Position numbers and translations under genes: made by a program. 64,000 nt of DNA from Diploptera punctata (taxonomy: Eukaryota; Arthropoda; Insecta; Blattodea; Blaberidae), in the NCBI GenBank assembly GCA_030220185.1, contig JASPKZ010008353.1:409501-473500 (forward strand), written 5' to 3'. Under the pieces are notes generated by a model that saw nothing but the letters and a program-made list of their open reading frames with translations, was not told where the DNA came from and searched no databases. Shown in pieces: positions 1 through 10,384 of this stretch. How positions within the stretch are numbered: the stretch's first letter is position 1; each line of letters begins with the position of its first letter.

Positions 1-780
1 AGTTAGTTAAGAATCAAGGATTCACATTGGAACAGAGCTTGGTGGATGTATTTGGGAAACGTCTTTGCCAGCAGTCGCAGCAAACTTATGAGAGCAATTC
101 GCTATAGAGTGCGTATAGAGTGCGAGGAGGAGTGAGGTAACCTGAAGCGAGCTTTGAATATTGAAATTTCAGCTTGTGCAGCGTAAAGTATTTTTTAAAG
201 GAACGGGAGTGGGCGGAGAGGTGACGGGGAGAGGGAAGAGGAGCTAAGAAAGTATATAATGTTCGCTACACCTCGATATAGACCTCAAGGAAGTCACAGG
301 TTGTTTCATAAAATCATATGAAAGCCAAATGTGAATCTCGATTTATTATCGATATCCAATGAGGAGGAAATGTTTCAAACCCAATATTGTATTTTATAAC
401 AAAACTATTCCACACATTTGACAGTTGAGTTTAGTAGTCATACAAATGGCATGAAATGATTTAAAAATTGAACTATTTTTCCGAATATTATTTTAATGAC
501 GACGCAAGTTTATTGCAAGAAACATAAAATTGAAGTAATTTTATTAATTATTTATAGACACCAGCGAAGACAGAATATTTCAACAGAGATTGGGATACAT
601 AATATGTTGAAATATAAAAAAAATAATACGTTTTGCGCTTGGTTCCAATTATTGAAAAATAAATGTTAAATATGAAAATTGATAAGTCACTAATAATGGG
701 GAAATCATTGACATGGTGAACTGAGTCCTAAATAATAGGAACATCCTGAAAAAAATTAAATATTATATTACACCCAATCT
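1..780. other. AT-rich stretch without a recognised gene
   Basis: No coding segment, tRNA-like element or tandem array stands out here. The first ten bases (agttagttaa) match the 3' tail seen after LINE-D copies elsewhere in the window (gtgagttagtta at 4559 and 30085), so a LINE-D copy may end just outside the window. That link is weak. Confidence 0.4.
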
Positions 781-1480
781 AATATCTAGCTCAGACGATG
801 GTCTACAGAAATCATTATTTCAATTAAATAACATTATAATTTGAAAATATCAATAAATAAAACGAAAATCTTAGCTTTTAAAGAATCAGATACCGTGAGA
901 ACTAATATAATTCTGGAGGGGAAACCCATTGAAACAAGTGAACCATTTTAAATATCTGGGTTATGAAATCTCCCATTTGAAAAATGAATATCTGTTTAAC
1001 AAACTTAATACATTTAATTATATATGTGGTACAATTAAAAGAATATTTAAAAACACAAGAATGGAAACAAAACTAAAATTTTATAAAGCAGTGGCAGTCC
1101 CCTTACTATTGTATGGTAGTGAATTTTGGGTTTTAACTAAAAGAGAAGAGAAGATCATAGAAACAGCTGAAATGAGACTTCTGAGAAATGTGACTGGCTG
1201 GCTGCAAAATTCTATATAAAGGAAGAAGTGAAAATAATAGAAATGAGCTAAATATTTTTAAACTTTCAGATAAAATAAAAGAATCTAGAAAAAACTAGGA
1301 AATAGCATGTTCAAAGAATTAAAGATGATCGGATTCCAAAAATTATACTTACATACAAACCAAGAGAAATCAGGTATGTTGGTAGACCGAAAAAAAAGAT
1401 GGATTCAACTTTTTGAATGAGAATCTATGAGTCCGGAACAAGCCAAATGGGCTTAATCCATGATTGTTGATGATGATGAT
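781..1480 (+). mobile_element. LINE-A fragment, 3' part of a reverse transcriptase ORF
   Basis: Remnant of a non-LTR retrotransposon: the end of the RT palm/thumb and the C-terminal tail. Visible in order are a degenerate SDDGLQKSLFQLN segment (about 790-830), HFKYLGYEIS (about 940-970), the block KFYKAVAVPLLLYGSEFW (about 1077-1130) and, after frameshifts and a stop at 1217, a GRPKK-type motif near 1385. The longest open piece is 929-1219 (96 aa). The 3' end runs into a tgatgatgatgat tail near 1470. A close paralogue lies at 52835-53290. It is 5'-truncated and cannot be functional. The clade is not resolved; RTE/CR1-like is a guess. Confidence 0.8.
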
Positions 1481-1644
1481 ATTACACCCAATTCTTCATA
1501 ATATAATATTATACAATGCAGGATATTAGACAATGAGCGAGCAACATAAATGAGAATTAATTGTTGAAGACTTTTGCTTGTACAGATTTTCCTAATAACT
1601 GTTAATTAGTTAACTTGTGATTTTACCGTAACTAAGATTTTACT

Positions 1645-1763
1645 GTCCAAGCTCCGTTTCGTCCACCACGAAACCCACATGGAATGACCAAGACTCGATC
1701 TCGGGACCCCAGCGGTGAGAGGCGAGCGTCCAACCTCTTGCGCCACGGAATCGCCATCTAAGA
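1645..1763 (-). mobile_element. SINE S8, tRNA-derived head
   Basis: On the minus strand there is an A-box-like TGGCGCAAGAGGTTGGACGC and a degenerate B box (GATCGAGTCTT), followed by a GC-rich body with GTGGACGAAACGGAGCTT. The same body follows the tRNA-like head at 61683-61890. A tRNA-like promoter with a shared non-tRNA body on two copies marks a SINE rather than a tRNA gene. Confidence 0.7.
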
Positions 1764-2190
1764 AATATACGTGTGTAAATTGTTTCATTTATTAGTTTAA
1801 TTTGTTTGTTTATAAATTCCGAAATAGAAACTGCTCTATTCCGATTGGAGTGTATCTGTTACAATCTAAATGCGATATATCGACTTATGTAATGTTTACA
1901 TTTCATCAGGGTGATGGCTCACTCATTCAAATAAGGTTAATAGCAAATTATCCGCTAGGTAAGCACAAACACTGATATCATACTGACATGTAGTACAAGG
2001 GGAAAAAAGCACTTAATAGATCAGAAACATCAAGTTCACATGTACTGTACCTCGTTATTATATTAACTACATACAATCTATGTTCAAAAGTATCTGAATT
2101 AATATTACGTAAGTCAATTTAGGGAATACAGTAAGCAGTATGCTTCCAGGACGATATAAAAACATCAGAAAAAGGAATGCTATTCAAAGA
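1764..2190. other. No recognised feature
   Basis: AT-rich sequence between two SINEs. I see no gene or repeat structure in it. Confidence 0.4.
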
Positions 2191-2193
2191 GAG

Positions 2194-2515
2194 GTCCCGC
2201 GCCGTAGCCGAGTGGTTAAGGCAAGAAGCCTTGGCGTAGAGTTACGGGGCTTGCGCTGGTTCGATTCTCCATGGGGGAAGAAATTTTCTCATGGAACTTC
2301 GGTCAGTATGAGACCGGTGCCCACCCAGCATCGTGAGGCATTTGGGTAGCTACAATAAGTAGGGACTCCAACTTATACGACTGGGGGACCCCTACACTGG
2401 CTAGATGATTGTCTACCTCTGTGATTAACACATGTGCCTAGCAGCCAGCTGGTAGGCCAAGGGTGTTGTAGGCCTGTCGTGCTTGGAGTTTTATTCAATG
2501 ACAGATGCTAGTCTA
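2194..2515 (+). mobile_element. SINE S1 (tRNA-Leu/Ser-like head)
   Basis: The head gtcccgcgccgtagccgagt carries a good A box (TAGCCGAGTGGTTAAGG) and a B box (GGTTCGATTCT) about 60 bases further on. The body reads accggtgcccacccagcatc, then ctacactggctagatgat. Copies of head and body recur at 14434-14750 (diverged) and 19873-20213 (with a 13-bp target-site duplication); body fragments are at 55985-56050 and 57071-57186. Pol III transcription from the internal promoter is expected for this class. This copy has a small deletion near 2380 relative to the 19.9-kb copy. Confidence 0.8.
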
Positions 2516-2639
2516 TGAATTTGCAACGGATTACTTTATACTAACAATATCTACATTTATCGGATAGCATTATTGATGGCGACATAGTTGGCAACACGAT
2601 TTTGTTCACATTTTCGCTGTAGCTTATTACCAACATGTT

Positions 2640-2700
2640 TATTCAGATTAGGTTAGGTAGGTTAGATTACGTATAGGTTAAGTCGTTTTAGGTTAGATCA
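2640..2700. repeat. Degenerate TTAGG-like tract
   Basis: The tract contains attaggttaggtaggttag and two further aggtta words within about 60 bases. It resembles the insect telomere unit TTAGG, but only two perfect units are adjacent. It may be a short interstitial telomere-like tract or chance. Confidence 0.3.
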
Positions 2701-2701
2701 T

Positions 2702-2797
2702 CTATCTATCTATAGTATTCTGTCCTAGGGCAGGTACTTCACTGCAATCATAGCATTTTCATCTTATGCTTTGCAGTTTTACTAGGGAATTGTACTA
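2702..2797 (-). mobile_element. SINE S2, 3' fragment
   Basis: On the minus strand this matches the conserved 3' domain of SINE S2: ctgcaaagcataa, a CATAGCAT-type stem, gcagtgaagtacctgccct, then a tetranucleotide tail (here atct/gata repeats). The tRNA head is absent. Confidence 0.75.
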
Positions 2798-3429
2798 GGT
2801 TAAATTAGGAAGATTAAATTAAATTAGATTAATTAGATTAGATAGCTGCTCGCCGACCTTCATTTTTAAAGGTGTTTTTCATAAATAGACATAGTGTATG
2901 TCATTTCGTTTTTGTAATGATAATAGACATGTCTCAAAGATAATATGGCGTACTTTAGATTCTTGTTAATTTTCAGGCATTTTTCAGAAATTTTAAACGA
3001 TACATATAGGACTATATACATTCCTGAGATAGATATGTACATACTTGTAGCGTAATTTCTGTTTTTTTCGTGAATTTATATAGGCTGGCACCTCGCACAG
3101 AATTCACAGGAAGTCTACTATTTAGATGGAAATTAAAATAAGAAAATAAACCACAATTATTGTACCTATTAGCAGATTTTTGTAACTTCACTGTACTTGT
3201 ATAGGCTACGAGTATTTATAACGGCGTAGCCCAATATTGAAACAGCCTCTCCTTTATTAGGCGTTACTATACCAATTTAATTTTTTAGTTGTTTTACTCT
3301 CCATAGGCGACATGAATAGCATGCGGTCAACTCACTGATTCAACGAGACATCTAGCAGACAACTATGGTAATACTAGGATGTTGACATCGGTAAATTTTG
3401 ATTAGAGGCCTTTTTATTGACATTTAAAG
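2798..3429. other. No recognised feature
   Basis: AT-rich DNA with attaga-type repeats at 2815-2850. No coding potential is evident. Confidence 0.4.
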
Positions 3430-3607
3430 ATCTTTTGCGAGTCTAAAAATCTCCAGTTTTGGGCCCCACGCCTTAAATGTACCTCCCGGATGACTTGCTC
3501 CTTGAATTTGTCCGTCCTAAAAAATCGTTCGACCCTGCCGGGTTTGAACCCGCGACCCTCGGGGCCAGAAGATAGGAGCATAACCACTAGTCCATCTAGG
3601 CCGACTA
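3430..3607 (-). mobile_element. SINE S5, tRNA-derived
   Basis: On the minus strand the tRNA-like head has an A-box region (TGGACTAGTGGTTATGC) and a B box (GGGTTCAAACCC). Downstream body words include a GAGCAAGTCATCCGG-type segment. The second copy (50505-50677) shares the head and the ctcgaaaatctycaa tail. It is SINE-like rather than a tRNA gene because the body is shared between copies. Confidence 0.7.
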
Positions 3608-3639
3608 TTTACGTTATATGTGCACTAAATTAATCATAC

Positions 3640-4060
3640 CTGAAGTCAGACTATTTACTTTTTTTGTATTAGGAATATTCCACAATACAGTGTTTCTTCT
3701 TCAACCCAAAGTGGTTTGTCGTCAGAGGTTCCGGTCTAAAAAATCTTCTTTCCTCAAATCTCTAGCTTCCATACTTCTCACTCCATCTATACAACATTCT
3801 CTAGGTCTGCCTCTTCCACTTCTTCCATTAGCTTTACAATCAAGGATCTGCTTTGGTATTCTATCTTCTTCCATTCTTACGAAGTGTCCATACCATTTCA
3901 ATTTTTTTTCTTCTATTTTTTAATTTTTTTTCAACTTGCATTATTTCGCTTATTGTGCTGTTTGTGACATTATTCCTTTCTGAATATCTTTTCGATCGCC
4001 TTCAAAAATCCATTTATACTGCTAACAGGTTATTGACTTGTTTTCTACTTACTGTCCAGG
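3640..4060 (-). mobile_element. LINE-C fragment, RT C-terminus and 3' end
   Basis: Minus-strand remnant of a non-LTR retrotransposon ORF end. The diagnostic part encodes the WYGHFVRMEEDRIP-like segment and the GRPR motif (aggaagaggcagacctagag in sense), then a short 3' UTR ending near aatattcctaatac. Frameshifts break the frame. Close copies lie at 6673-7060 (minus) and 15116-15400 (plus), so this is a family and not a host gene. Confidence 0.75.
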
Positions 4061-4261
4061 CTTTGGACACAGAGTATTCATACTCATTAAATTAAAAAGG
4101 TAATGGCCTACGTTAGGCATGGATCATCTTTTAAAAGTTTTACACGATGTTAAGTTTAATATCAATTAGTATTAAGGTAGACGATTTACAGATTTTACTG
4201 CATGAGTATCTACTCTTTAGTTTGTAAAGTGTATGCAACAAATATTAACACATTAAAAATA

Positions 4262-4572
4262 AAGCTCTGATAATGAGTAAATAGTCAGATATAATGAGAA
4301 TAGTTAAGTCTCGTAGGCAGCATTGGGCAGGACATGTGACAGGAATGGGGAATGATAGACGTGCATGGAAGCTTCTTATAGGAAAACCAGAGAGAAAATG
4401 CCCAATTGGTAGACCAAGAATGGGGTGGGAGAATAACATTAGCTATGATTTGAGGGAAGTAGATTATACAGGGAATGTTTGGAAAACATTGGCTCGGGAT
4501 AGAGATGTATGGAGAGCTTATGTCCGTGCAGCCTTGAACATACGGGTTCGATAGTGCCAGTGAGTTAGTTAA
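4262..4572 (+). mobile_element. LINE-D fragment, RT C-terminal tail
   Basis: An 86-aa open stretch (4294-4554) gives RRQHWAGHVTGMGNDRRAWK, then LLIGKPERKCPIGRPRMGW and an ISYDLREVDYTGN..W..LARDRDVWRAYV tail. The motif order (GHV, GRPR, DRDVW) is the C-terminus of a non-LTR RT ORF. The 3' end is cgggttcgatagtgccagt plus gttagtta repeats. Six more LINE-D pieces occur in the window: 27163-28272 (minus), 28274-28390, 29650-30098, 38447-38935, 44395-44883 and 54565-55330 (minus). It is 5'-truncated and not functional. Confidence 0.85.
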
Positions 4573-5340
4573 TGAGTAAATAGTCATTGAGATGTAGCCC
4601 ACAATTTCATAAACGAAACTTAATTAAATATGATTTACGGTTTTTTTAATTACTATATATGTGCGCGCGCGTGTGTAAAATTAGTGACATTTCTGAAGAA
4701 AGGAGTTTTAATATTATTTTATTTAACGAGGTTGTTTAACAATCCAGGTCTTTCAAATAAGGGCGTGTTATATGTCTTATCTTTCGATGAATACAGAAAA
4801 CTATACGTTTGTATCGTTGTGTGTATTCCTGTATTTTTTTTTCATATTTAATATACGGCTAACCAGCTGGCTGATTTAATCTATCATTTGCCATAACTGT
4901 TGTAGAAAATAAAATTGAAGTATCATAATCATCGATTTCACGGATTAAATCCAATTGCCTCTAGCGGATTTAAAGAAATATACACAATGTCTTCTTGGAC
5001 TCCAATTTGTTTTATCCCCTCTCGTTTATAGTGGAATAATTTGAAAGGTTGTCTTAAATGTTTCTTACTTTGAACGTAAAAGATATAATGAACAATCAAC
5101 GGAAGTTAATAGAAGAGGTAGGAATTCGCATTTACAATATGCAAATTAAATAACATTACCAAAACTATTCTACAAAGTAAGAAAAGTCTTATCTGAAGAT
5201 AACTACAGTGGATCCCAGGTAACCATTTCAGATAATTCAATATGGTCCTGAGAGAAAGTCTAGCATAAGCCTATGTGGAGTGAGTGCAATTAAGTAAAAG
5301 CTCTCTTTTCTTTTCCTTATCTCAGACATAATCCTGAAAC
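4573..5340. other. No recognised feature
   Basis: AT-rich sequence with a short gcgcgcgtgtgt run near 4663. No gene or repeat family was recognised. Confidence 0.4.
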
Positions 5341-5386
5341 AACAATAATAATAATAATAATAATAATAATAATCATCATCATCATC
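5341..5386. repeat. (AAT)n plus (ATC)n microsatellite
   Basis: A trinucleotide tract that forms the 3' tail of the adjoining minus-strand LINE-E fragment. Confidence 0.9.
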
Positions 5387-5640
5387 CGGTATCATGGCAG
5401 CTGCCGTCGTCTTTCGGAAACGAAACGCCATTCCTCTCTGTCCATCCATTGATCTTCCTCCAATCCTACGATATTCATAGCTGCTTGTACCCCTTCTATC
5501 CAAGTTTTCTTCGGTCTTCCTCCTTTCATTGGGATCCGTGTGGAGTTGCCAGTCTCCAATCGGGCGCCTCCCCAGGTGGCGGATAGGGGAACGCACACCA
5601 GATATGGCGGATACTGAGGAAATAAAATATCTAGGGCGGA
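5387..5640 (-). mobile_element. LINE-E fragment, RT C-terminus
   Basis: The minus strand encodes a 68-aa tail (5392-5598) with RIPMKGGRPKKTWIEGVQAA and QWMDREEWRFVSERRRQLP. This GRPKKTW..DREEWR order is the C-terminal end of non-LTR reverse transcriptase ORFs. The ORF ends at a gatgatgatgattatt microsatellite tail. It is a single truncated copy, related but not identical to the other LINE families here. Confidence 0.8.
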
Positions 5641-5765
5641 CCAAAACTAGCGCTGCTGCCTTGCAGTAAAATACTGGACTATCAAAGGTGTGGCATTAGT
5701 AATTTCTAGAATTAATTTGGTTATTATTTGGGACCACACAATAAGCTTTTGTTATACAGTGGTTA

Positions 5766-6158
5766 ATGGTAACTCAAGGGTTGGCAGGTGCATGTACCCA
5801 GCGAAGCGAAACTAATGTTTATTATAAAAGTGTAAATTTGATTGACGTGTTGAATATGGTCAAATTTGAAAAACAATACATTTTGTTAAAAGAAATACTT
5901 GAGCCAATTTTAAAACTTCCTTGGGAAATTAATATAAAAGGCCATGAAATTCTATTGTTAACACTGTGTGGTCAGCAGCTCATACACACACAGAGTGTGG
6001 CGAGTAGCTCCCATACGAGTACATACAGTGTGGCCAGTGGCTACCTTACGAAAACAGAGTGGGCTAGTTTATCATATTACGAGTATCCAGAGGAGCCTGT
6101 TGCTCTCATATTGTTATCAAAAAGTGTGAATCAATCTATCGTACGTAAAATATACTAG
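5766..6158 (+). CDS. Unassigned 130-codon ORF
   Basis: An open frame from atggtaactcaagg to tactag. I do not recognise the protein. It has a plausible-looking middle (KFEKQYILLKEILEPILKL) and a repetitive QSVASSSHTSTYSVASGY segment caused by a local near-duplication (agtgtggcgagtagct / agtgtggccagtggct). No splice context, promoter or paralogue was seen in the window. It may be chance, or a decayed gene or element fragment. Confidence 0.2.
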   Translation: MVTQGLAGACTQRSETNVYYKSVNLIDVLNMVKFEKQYILLKEILEPILKLPWEINIKGHEILLLTLCGQQLIHTQSVASSSHTSTYSVASGYLTKTEWASLSYYEYPEEPVALILLSKSVNQSIVRKIY

Positions 6159-6525
6159 GGAAGTCTAGATTTGCTCAAGTAGTCTTCAAGATATTATTAA
6201 TTTGTTGTGTATTGTGTTGTTCATAAGAGATTAACAGAATAAACCCTTTTTAATTAATTACACAACTCATTGTTACTGATTATCGTATTCCTTGTCCTTC
6301 AGACAAATAGAACCCAGAAATAAGTATAATCTAAAATACGCCCTGAAGAGACCCTCGTGCCATTTCCGGCTGCAAAGGCTAGAGGAAGAAAACTTTGTAC
6401 AAAAATTACCCGTCCCCCAGGTTAGGGATTGATGCATCGGGCCAGCTCCTCGTTCATCATAAAAAGAAAAAATGCTAAAAAACCAAACATCATGCCTCGA
6501 AAAAACACTCTAGGTCGATTAAAGC

Positions 6526-6526
<1 letters not shown>

Positions 6527-6584
<58 letters not shown>

Positions 6585-6672
6585 TAATAATAATAAAATA
6601 ATAATAAAATAATAATACTAATAAAATAATAATAAAATAATAATAAAAATAAAATAATAATAATAACAATAA
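6527..6672. repeat. (AAT)n microsatellite with AAAT interruptions
   Basis: About 145 bp of taa units, broken by aaaataataat steps. It abuts a LINE-C 3' end. Long Leu/Tyr or Asn runs translated from it are artefacts. Confidence 0.95.
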
Positions 6673-7060
6673 TGTATTTTTATTAGGAATATTCCACAAT
6701 ACAGTGTTTCTCCTTCAACCCAAGTGGTTTGTCGCCCTGAGGTTCCTGTCTAAAGAATCTTCTTCCCTCAAATCTCTAGTTTCCATACTTCTCCTCACTC
6801 CATCATTCTCTAGGTCTGCCTCTTCCATTTCTTGCATTAGCTTTCCAATCCAGGATCTTCTTTGGTATCCTATCTTCTTCCATTCTTATGAGGTGTCCAT
6901 ACCATTTGAAACATTTTTCTTCTATATTTTTTTCAACTTACATTATTTCCTTTACTGTGCTGTTTCTGAATTTATTCCTTCTTGAAATTCTTGTCGATCG
7001 CCTCCAAAAATGCATTTGTACTGCTAACAGTTTGTTGCTTTGTTTAATAAAATGCTTTGT
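6673..7060 (-). mobile_element. LINE-C fragment, RT C-terminus and 3' end
   Basis: The minus-strand sequence is a close copy of 3640-4060 in the same order: 3' end at aatattcctaat, the GACAACAAACC-like segment, the GRPR-coding part near 6815, and the GH..RM part near 6890. Frame breaks are present. It joins an (AAT)n tract at its 3' side. Confidence 0.75.
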
Positions 7061-7073
7061 AGTAGAACTTGAA

Positions 7074-7076
<3 letters not shown>

Positions 7077-7120
<44 letters not shown>
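7077..7120. repeat. (AT)n microsatellite
   Basis: About 44 bp of alternating at, just left of the S3 foldback described next. Confidence 0.95.
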
Positions 7121-7124
<4 letters not shown>

Positions 7125-7163
7125 ATAATTAAATGTTTAACATTGAGCAATGCAAGCTTAATA

Positions 7164-7473
7164 TGGTATGATAAGAAAAATAAATGCCTGGACGGGATTC
7201 GAACCCGGATCTCTGAGTCTGTACCTCAGCGTGATAACCAATACACTACCAGGCGAATCCAATTCAAACACTTATTTTTCTTATATATGTATTATACTCT
7301 CCATTATTACTAGATGTCGCGAGAACACTGTCTTCACTGCCATCTAGTAGCTGACTATAACAAGTAAGCAGATTAAAGAGAATATTTATTTTACTTTATA
7401 GCAGTGACGCTTAGGTACAGACTCAGAGATCCGGGTTCGAATCCCGTCCAGGCATTTATTTTCCTTATCATAC
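7164..7473. mobile_element. SINE S3 foldback with inverted tRNA-like arms
   Basis: The arms 7164-7231 and 7406-7473 are inverted copies of about 68 bp with only a few mismatches. Each holds a tRNA-like 3' half with the B box (GGGTTCGAATCCC), then a tail gcatttattttycttatcatacc leading into (AT)n. The left minus-strand copy extends further and folds as a near-complete cloverleaf (7184-7256): GCCTGG/CCAGGC acceptor pairing, a CTGAG/CTCAG anticodon stem with loop GTACAGA, and a T arm with TTCGAAT. A half copy recurs at 63262-63320. I read this as two head-to-head SINE copies, not functional tRNA genes. Confidence 0.65.
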
Positions 7474-7494
7474 CATATATATATATATATATAT

Positions 7495-8170
7495 ACACAG
7501 TGCGATCAGTATAGTACTGGACAGCAGACGCTGTACCAATCACGGGTCAAAATGTGTATTGACTTAATATAGAAATTGTAATTTGAGAGCCAGAATTAAA
7601 GAAAAATGAATATCTAATAGAAATTATTTAAAATTAAAAACTTATCACACACTATTTCTTCATATGGCAAAAGCATATGGATTTGGCTAACAAATTTCCT
7701 CCAACAAGTGGAGTCTGTCTGGCAAACAAGTTATTATCCATGTCTGATTGCGATAATACTGTCCTTGTCAGAGCTATGGGAAACTTGTTTAAGGAAATGT
7801 TATGAGCGATATAACATGTTGGTAATTGTTTCTAAGTATGTATGTTCATGATTCCAGCTGACACCGGTTCACACAGTGCTTGGTATGCATAATTATGGTA
7901 ATAACGTTGATGCTGGTGATGGCGATAGCAACACAAATGTCACGCGGCGTTCTTTATTATCAAAGATACTAAATTAGCTGTCGTAATGTTATCTTTGTCA
8001 TCATTGTCGTGCTCTAAATTTAAACAAGCGATAAACTAAAACACAACCTAAAACAGAAGTTGTATATTTATCTACATTTAAAATATTACAAGCATTTGTT
8101 ACGTTATACACCAAGGACAATTATTTATAAATTTATAATAATTATATAATGCAAATTATTGTGTTATATA
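7495..8170. other. No recognised feature
   Basis: AT-rich sequence after a short (AT)n tract at 7475-7494. No gene or repeat family was recognised. Confidence 0.4.
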
Positions 8171-8180
8171 TATGTATGTC

Positions 8181-8552
8181 CACCGTTGTGGTCTCGAGGT
8201 AGCGTGCTGCCTTGACACGGAGCGGGCCCCGGTTCGATCCCCGGTCGGGGCAGTTTTTCTGGGTGAGGTTTTATCAGGGTTTTTCCTCAACTGTAAGACA
8301 AATGTCAGGAAAACGTTAAGGCCCAAACGGTCCCCGAAATCATATGGTCATCATTATCATCTTTATCATTATCATCCATATCATTATCATCGTCATCATC
8401 CTTCATCGGTGTGGAAAGCAACGGGAAGCTACCTCACCTACAATTCCATAGTAAAGCTGCAAGTATAGCATGGAAATGCTATGATTGCAGCGAAGGACCT
8501 GCCTTCGGGCAGAATTACTATGGATGTATGTATATATATATATATATATATG
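8181..8552 (+). mobile_element. SINE S2, full length, with (ATGT)/(AT) tail
   Basis: The head caccgttgtggtctcgaggt carries an A box (TCGAGGTAGCGTGCTGCC) and a B box (GGTTCGATCCCC). The body runs through ttttcctcaactgtaagac and a caacgggaagctacctc block to a conserved 3' domain: an 8-bp stem (CATGGAAATG context), gcagcgaaggacctgcctt and ggcagaattactatgg, then a tetranucleotide/AT tail. Copies are at 16403-16720, 22421-22702, 28448-28753 and 63378-63707, with fragments at 2702, 51550 and 63165. The 3' domain matches the LINE-J tail at 17641-17690. Confidence 0.85.
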
Positions 8553-8565
8553 ACATGAAAGAAAA

Positions 8566-8645
8566 ATAAATGCCTCAGTCGGGATTTGAACCCGAGTCTC
8601 TAAACTCGGTATGTTTAGCGCTCTAACCATCTGAGCCAATCAGGA
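8566..8645 (-). mobile_element. tRNA-like SINE head (S4)
   Basis: The minus strand reads an A box (TGGCTCAGATGGTTAGAGC) and a B box (GGGTTCAAATCCC) with tRNA-like spacing, followed by gcatttattttt. That tail is shared with S3, which suggests S3 and S4 use the same tail with different tRNA heads. An anticodon-arm-like pairing (CTAAAC/GTTTAG) is visible. The acceptor ends pair poorly, so this is probably not a functional tRNA. Confidence 0.6.
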
Positions 8646-8664
8646 ATCCTAACACAAACATTTG

Positions 8665-9215
8665 TTTTCTGGAAAGTAAATTCCTGGGAAATAATACGTT
8701 TAAGAAAGTGCAAACAGTGTTTTTTTATATATAATCAATTGCTACAAATGTTTTATATTTGTATCCCGCAAGCACTATCTGGTTGCATTCGTGCACTATA
8801 TATACTATCTGGTAGCCACATGTATTCTAGAATTCTTACATCTTAAACCTGCTTTGAAAGGCCTACAGTGAAATCAACGAAAATGTTTAATAGAAACAAT
8901 ATAGTTGAGGAAGGTGGCAGTATACAAGTTATAAAAAAGATAATTTAAAATTGGTATAACCACAACGATATAAAAAACGATTATGAACTTAAAAAGTATA
9001 GATTAGTCACTGCAAAATAATGCTCTGACCTATTCAGAATGTTAAAAAGAAGAAGCTTGATTTTAAAGTGATGACATTAAATTTATAAAGTTAAATTGAT
9101 AAAATCAAGGTGAAAAACGATTGTGATTGTTTGTAAATCATAATTCATTGAAATGTGATTGGTCATTGACTGCCATTTGTGGGATGAGTTAAATAGTCAA
9201 CTATAATTTTAAAAA
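8665..9215 (-). mobile_element. MITE-H copy (nonautonomous DNA element)
   Basis: Reversed, this reads gactatttaactc at its start (9200-9215), then the shared ggtcattgac/ccaatcacattt block, the attctgaataggtcag block and the gctaccaga...gtatatatagtgc block. All three occur in the same order at 42101-42470. There is no coding capacity. Other copies are 30904-31487, 42101-43533 and 48068-48703. Confidence 0.7.
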
Positions 9216-9749
9216 TTCCACATAGTACCATCATCTTAAAAAATGTTTAATATAAAATGTTGTATAAGTTTTTTTTCTGAAACATTTAGTAATATAATAT
9301 GAAATGTCAATAAAAATAGGTTTGATTCATGAATATTACTGATATATAAGAAGATTCCATGGGTTCGGATTATCATGTCTGTAAGACGGAAAACTTATGT
9401 TGATTCATTATATTATTGGACCAACGATGTTATGAATCAATGGAAAACAAACTTATTCTACGATGTTATGTAGCTTGTTACAGGGTCCCTGGATTCGACA
9501 TAGTAAGAAATTTACACGAGACTCATTTTTTATCTGGGCCCAAGTCCTCAAGGTAGGGCTAAAACCCTCCCTTTACCCCTCTTCTGCTCTATGTCATTAC
9601 ATAGGCACTGAGCCGCGAGGAAGTTATACTGCTGTGACCCCTTTCCATATCACCACAAGCAAATATTATAAATCTGAAGTTTTCCAGTTAGACTATTTTT
9701 CCTAAATCAATAGCAGATGTGAAATGAAGGAGTGAAAAAATAGAGGATG
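9216..9749. other. No recognised feature
   Basis: AT-rich DNA. A short ORF at 9463-9705 has no recognisable domain and is probably chance. Confidence 0.35.
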
Positions 9750-9955
9750 AAATTCCATTTTAGGGAGGGAAGAGAAATGGAGTATTGGTGGGATAAAATT
9801 CGGGAAACGGGAGAACCCCGAGAAAACCCTTAAAATCCCAGAATGACCCACGACCAATGCCCCTCCGGAACCGCCAGGATTCGAACCTGGTATCCCAGTC
9901 TGAACAATTGCCGAACTGCCGCACTAGCCACACCTGCACCGAGTCGGGTTACTGA
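9750..9955 (-). mobile_element. SINE S6, tRNA-derived
   Basis: The minus strand has an A box (TGGCTAGTGCGG) and a B box (GGTTCGAATCC) with an aggattcctggcggtt end, followed by a body with cgtgggtcattctgggatt and ttttctcggggttctcccg. The body is typical of arthropod SINEs. This is a single copy in the window. Confidence 0.65.
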
Positions 9956-10027
9956 AATGTTAATAAATAACTGTAGACTAAAGATACCTCCGATATTATA
10001 CTTCATCATCATATTTTTGTTCTTCTT

Positions 10028-10384
10028 TTTATTCTTCTCCTTCATCAAGGTTTAGGCATTTTGCTTGCCTGTTCATGCTCCAAATTGCTTCTGTTTCCAT
10101 CTTTTCTTTGGTCATCCCAAACTCCTTCTTCTTCGTGGTGAATACTTGTATGCTGCTTTTGGTATTCTATTCTCAGTCATCCTTGCTAGCCGTTCTTTCC
10201 AAGTTTCTTTTGTATTTCACTATTGCTGTGACTAATTCCTCTAATTTTAGTTGCTATCTTATTTGTGTGTTGTGTTTTTTGTCTGTTCTTTATTATGCTA
10301 CTATTGGTCTGAATAATTTAATTTCAGCAGTTTGTATTCTGGCAGATTGTTATGTTGTCATTGTTCACGTTTTGTATCCATAAG
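10028..10384 (-). mobile_element. LINE fragment, RT C-terminus
   Basis: Read on the minus strand, broken frames show YGYKT at the far end, then an ARMTENRIPKAAYKYSPRR-like block and a LGRPKKRWK-like motif close to 10100. This is the usual tail order of the non-LTR RT ORFs in this window. It is heavily decayed, and the family is not assigned. Confidence 0.6.

Noticed and set aside
7184..7256. Functional tRNA gene (anticodon ACA-like) on the minus strand
   Set aside because: It has a mismatch at the acceptor end, an atypical anticodon, a SINE tail and (AT)n, and an inverted half copy next to it. SINE is the better call.
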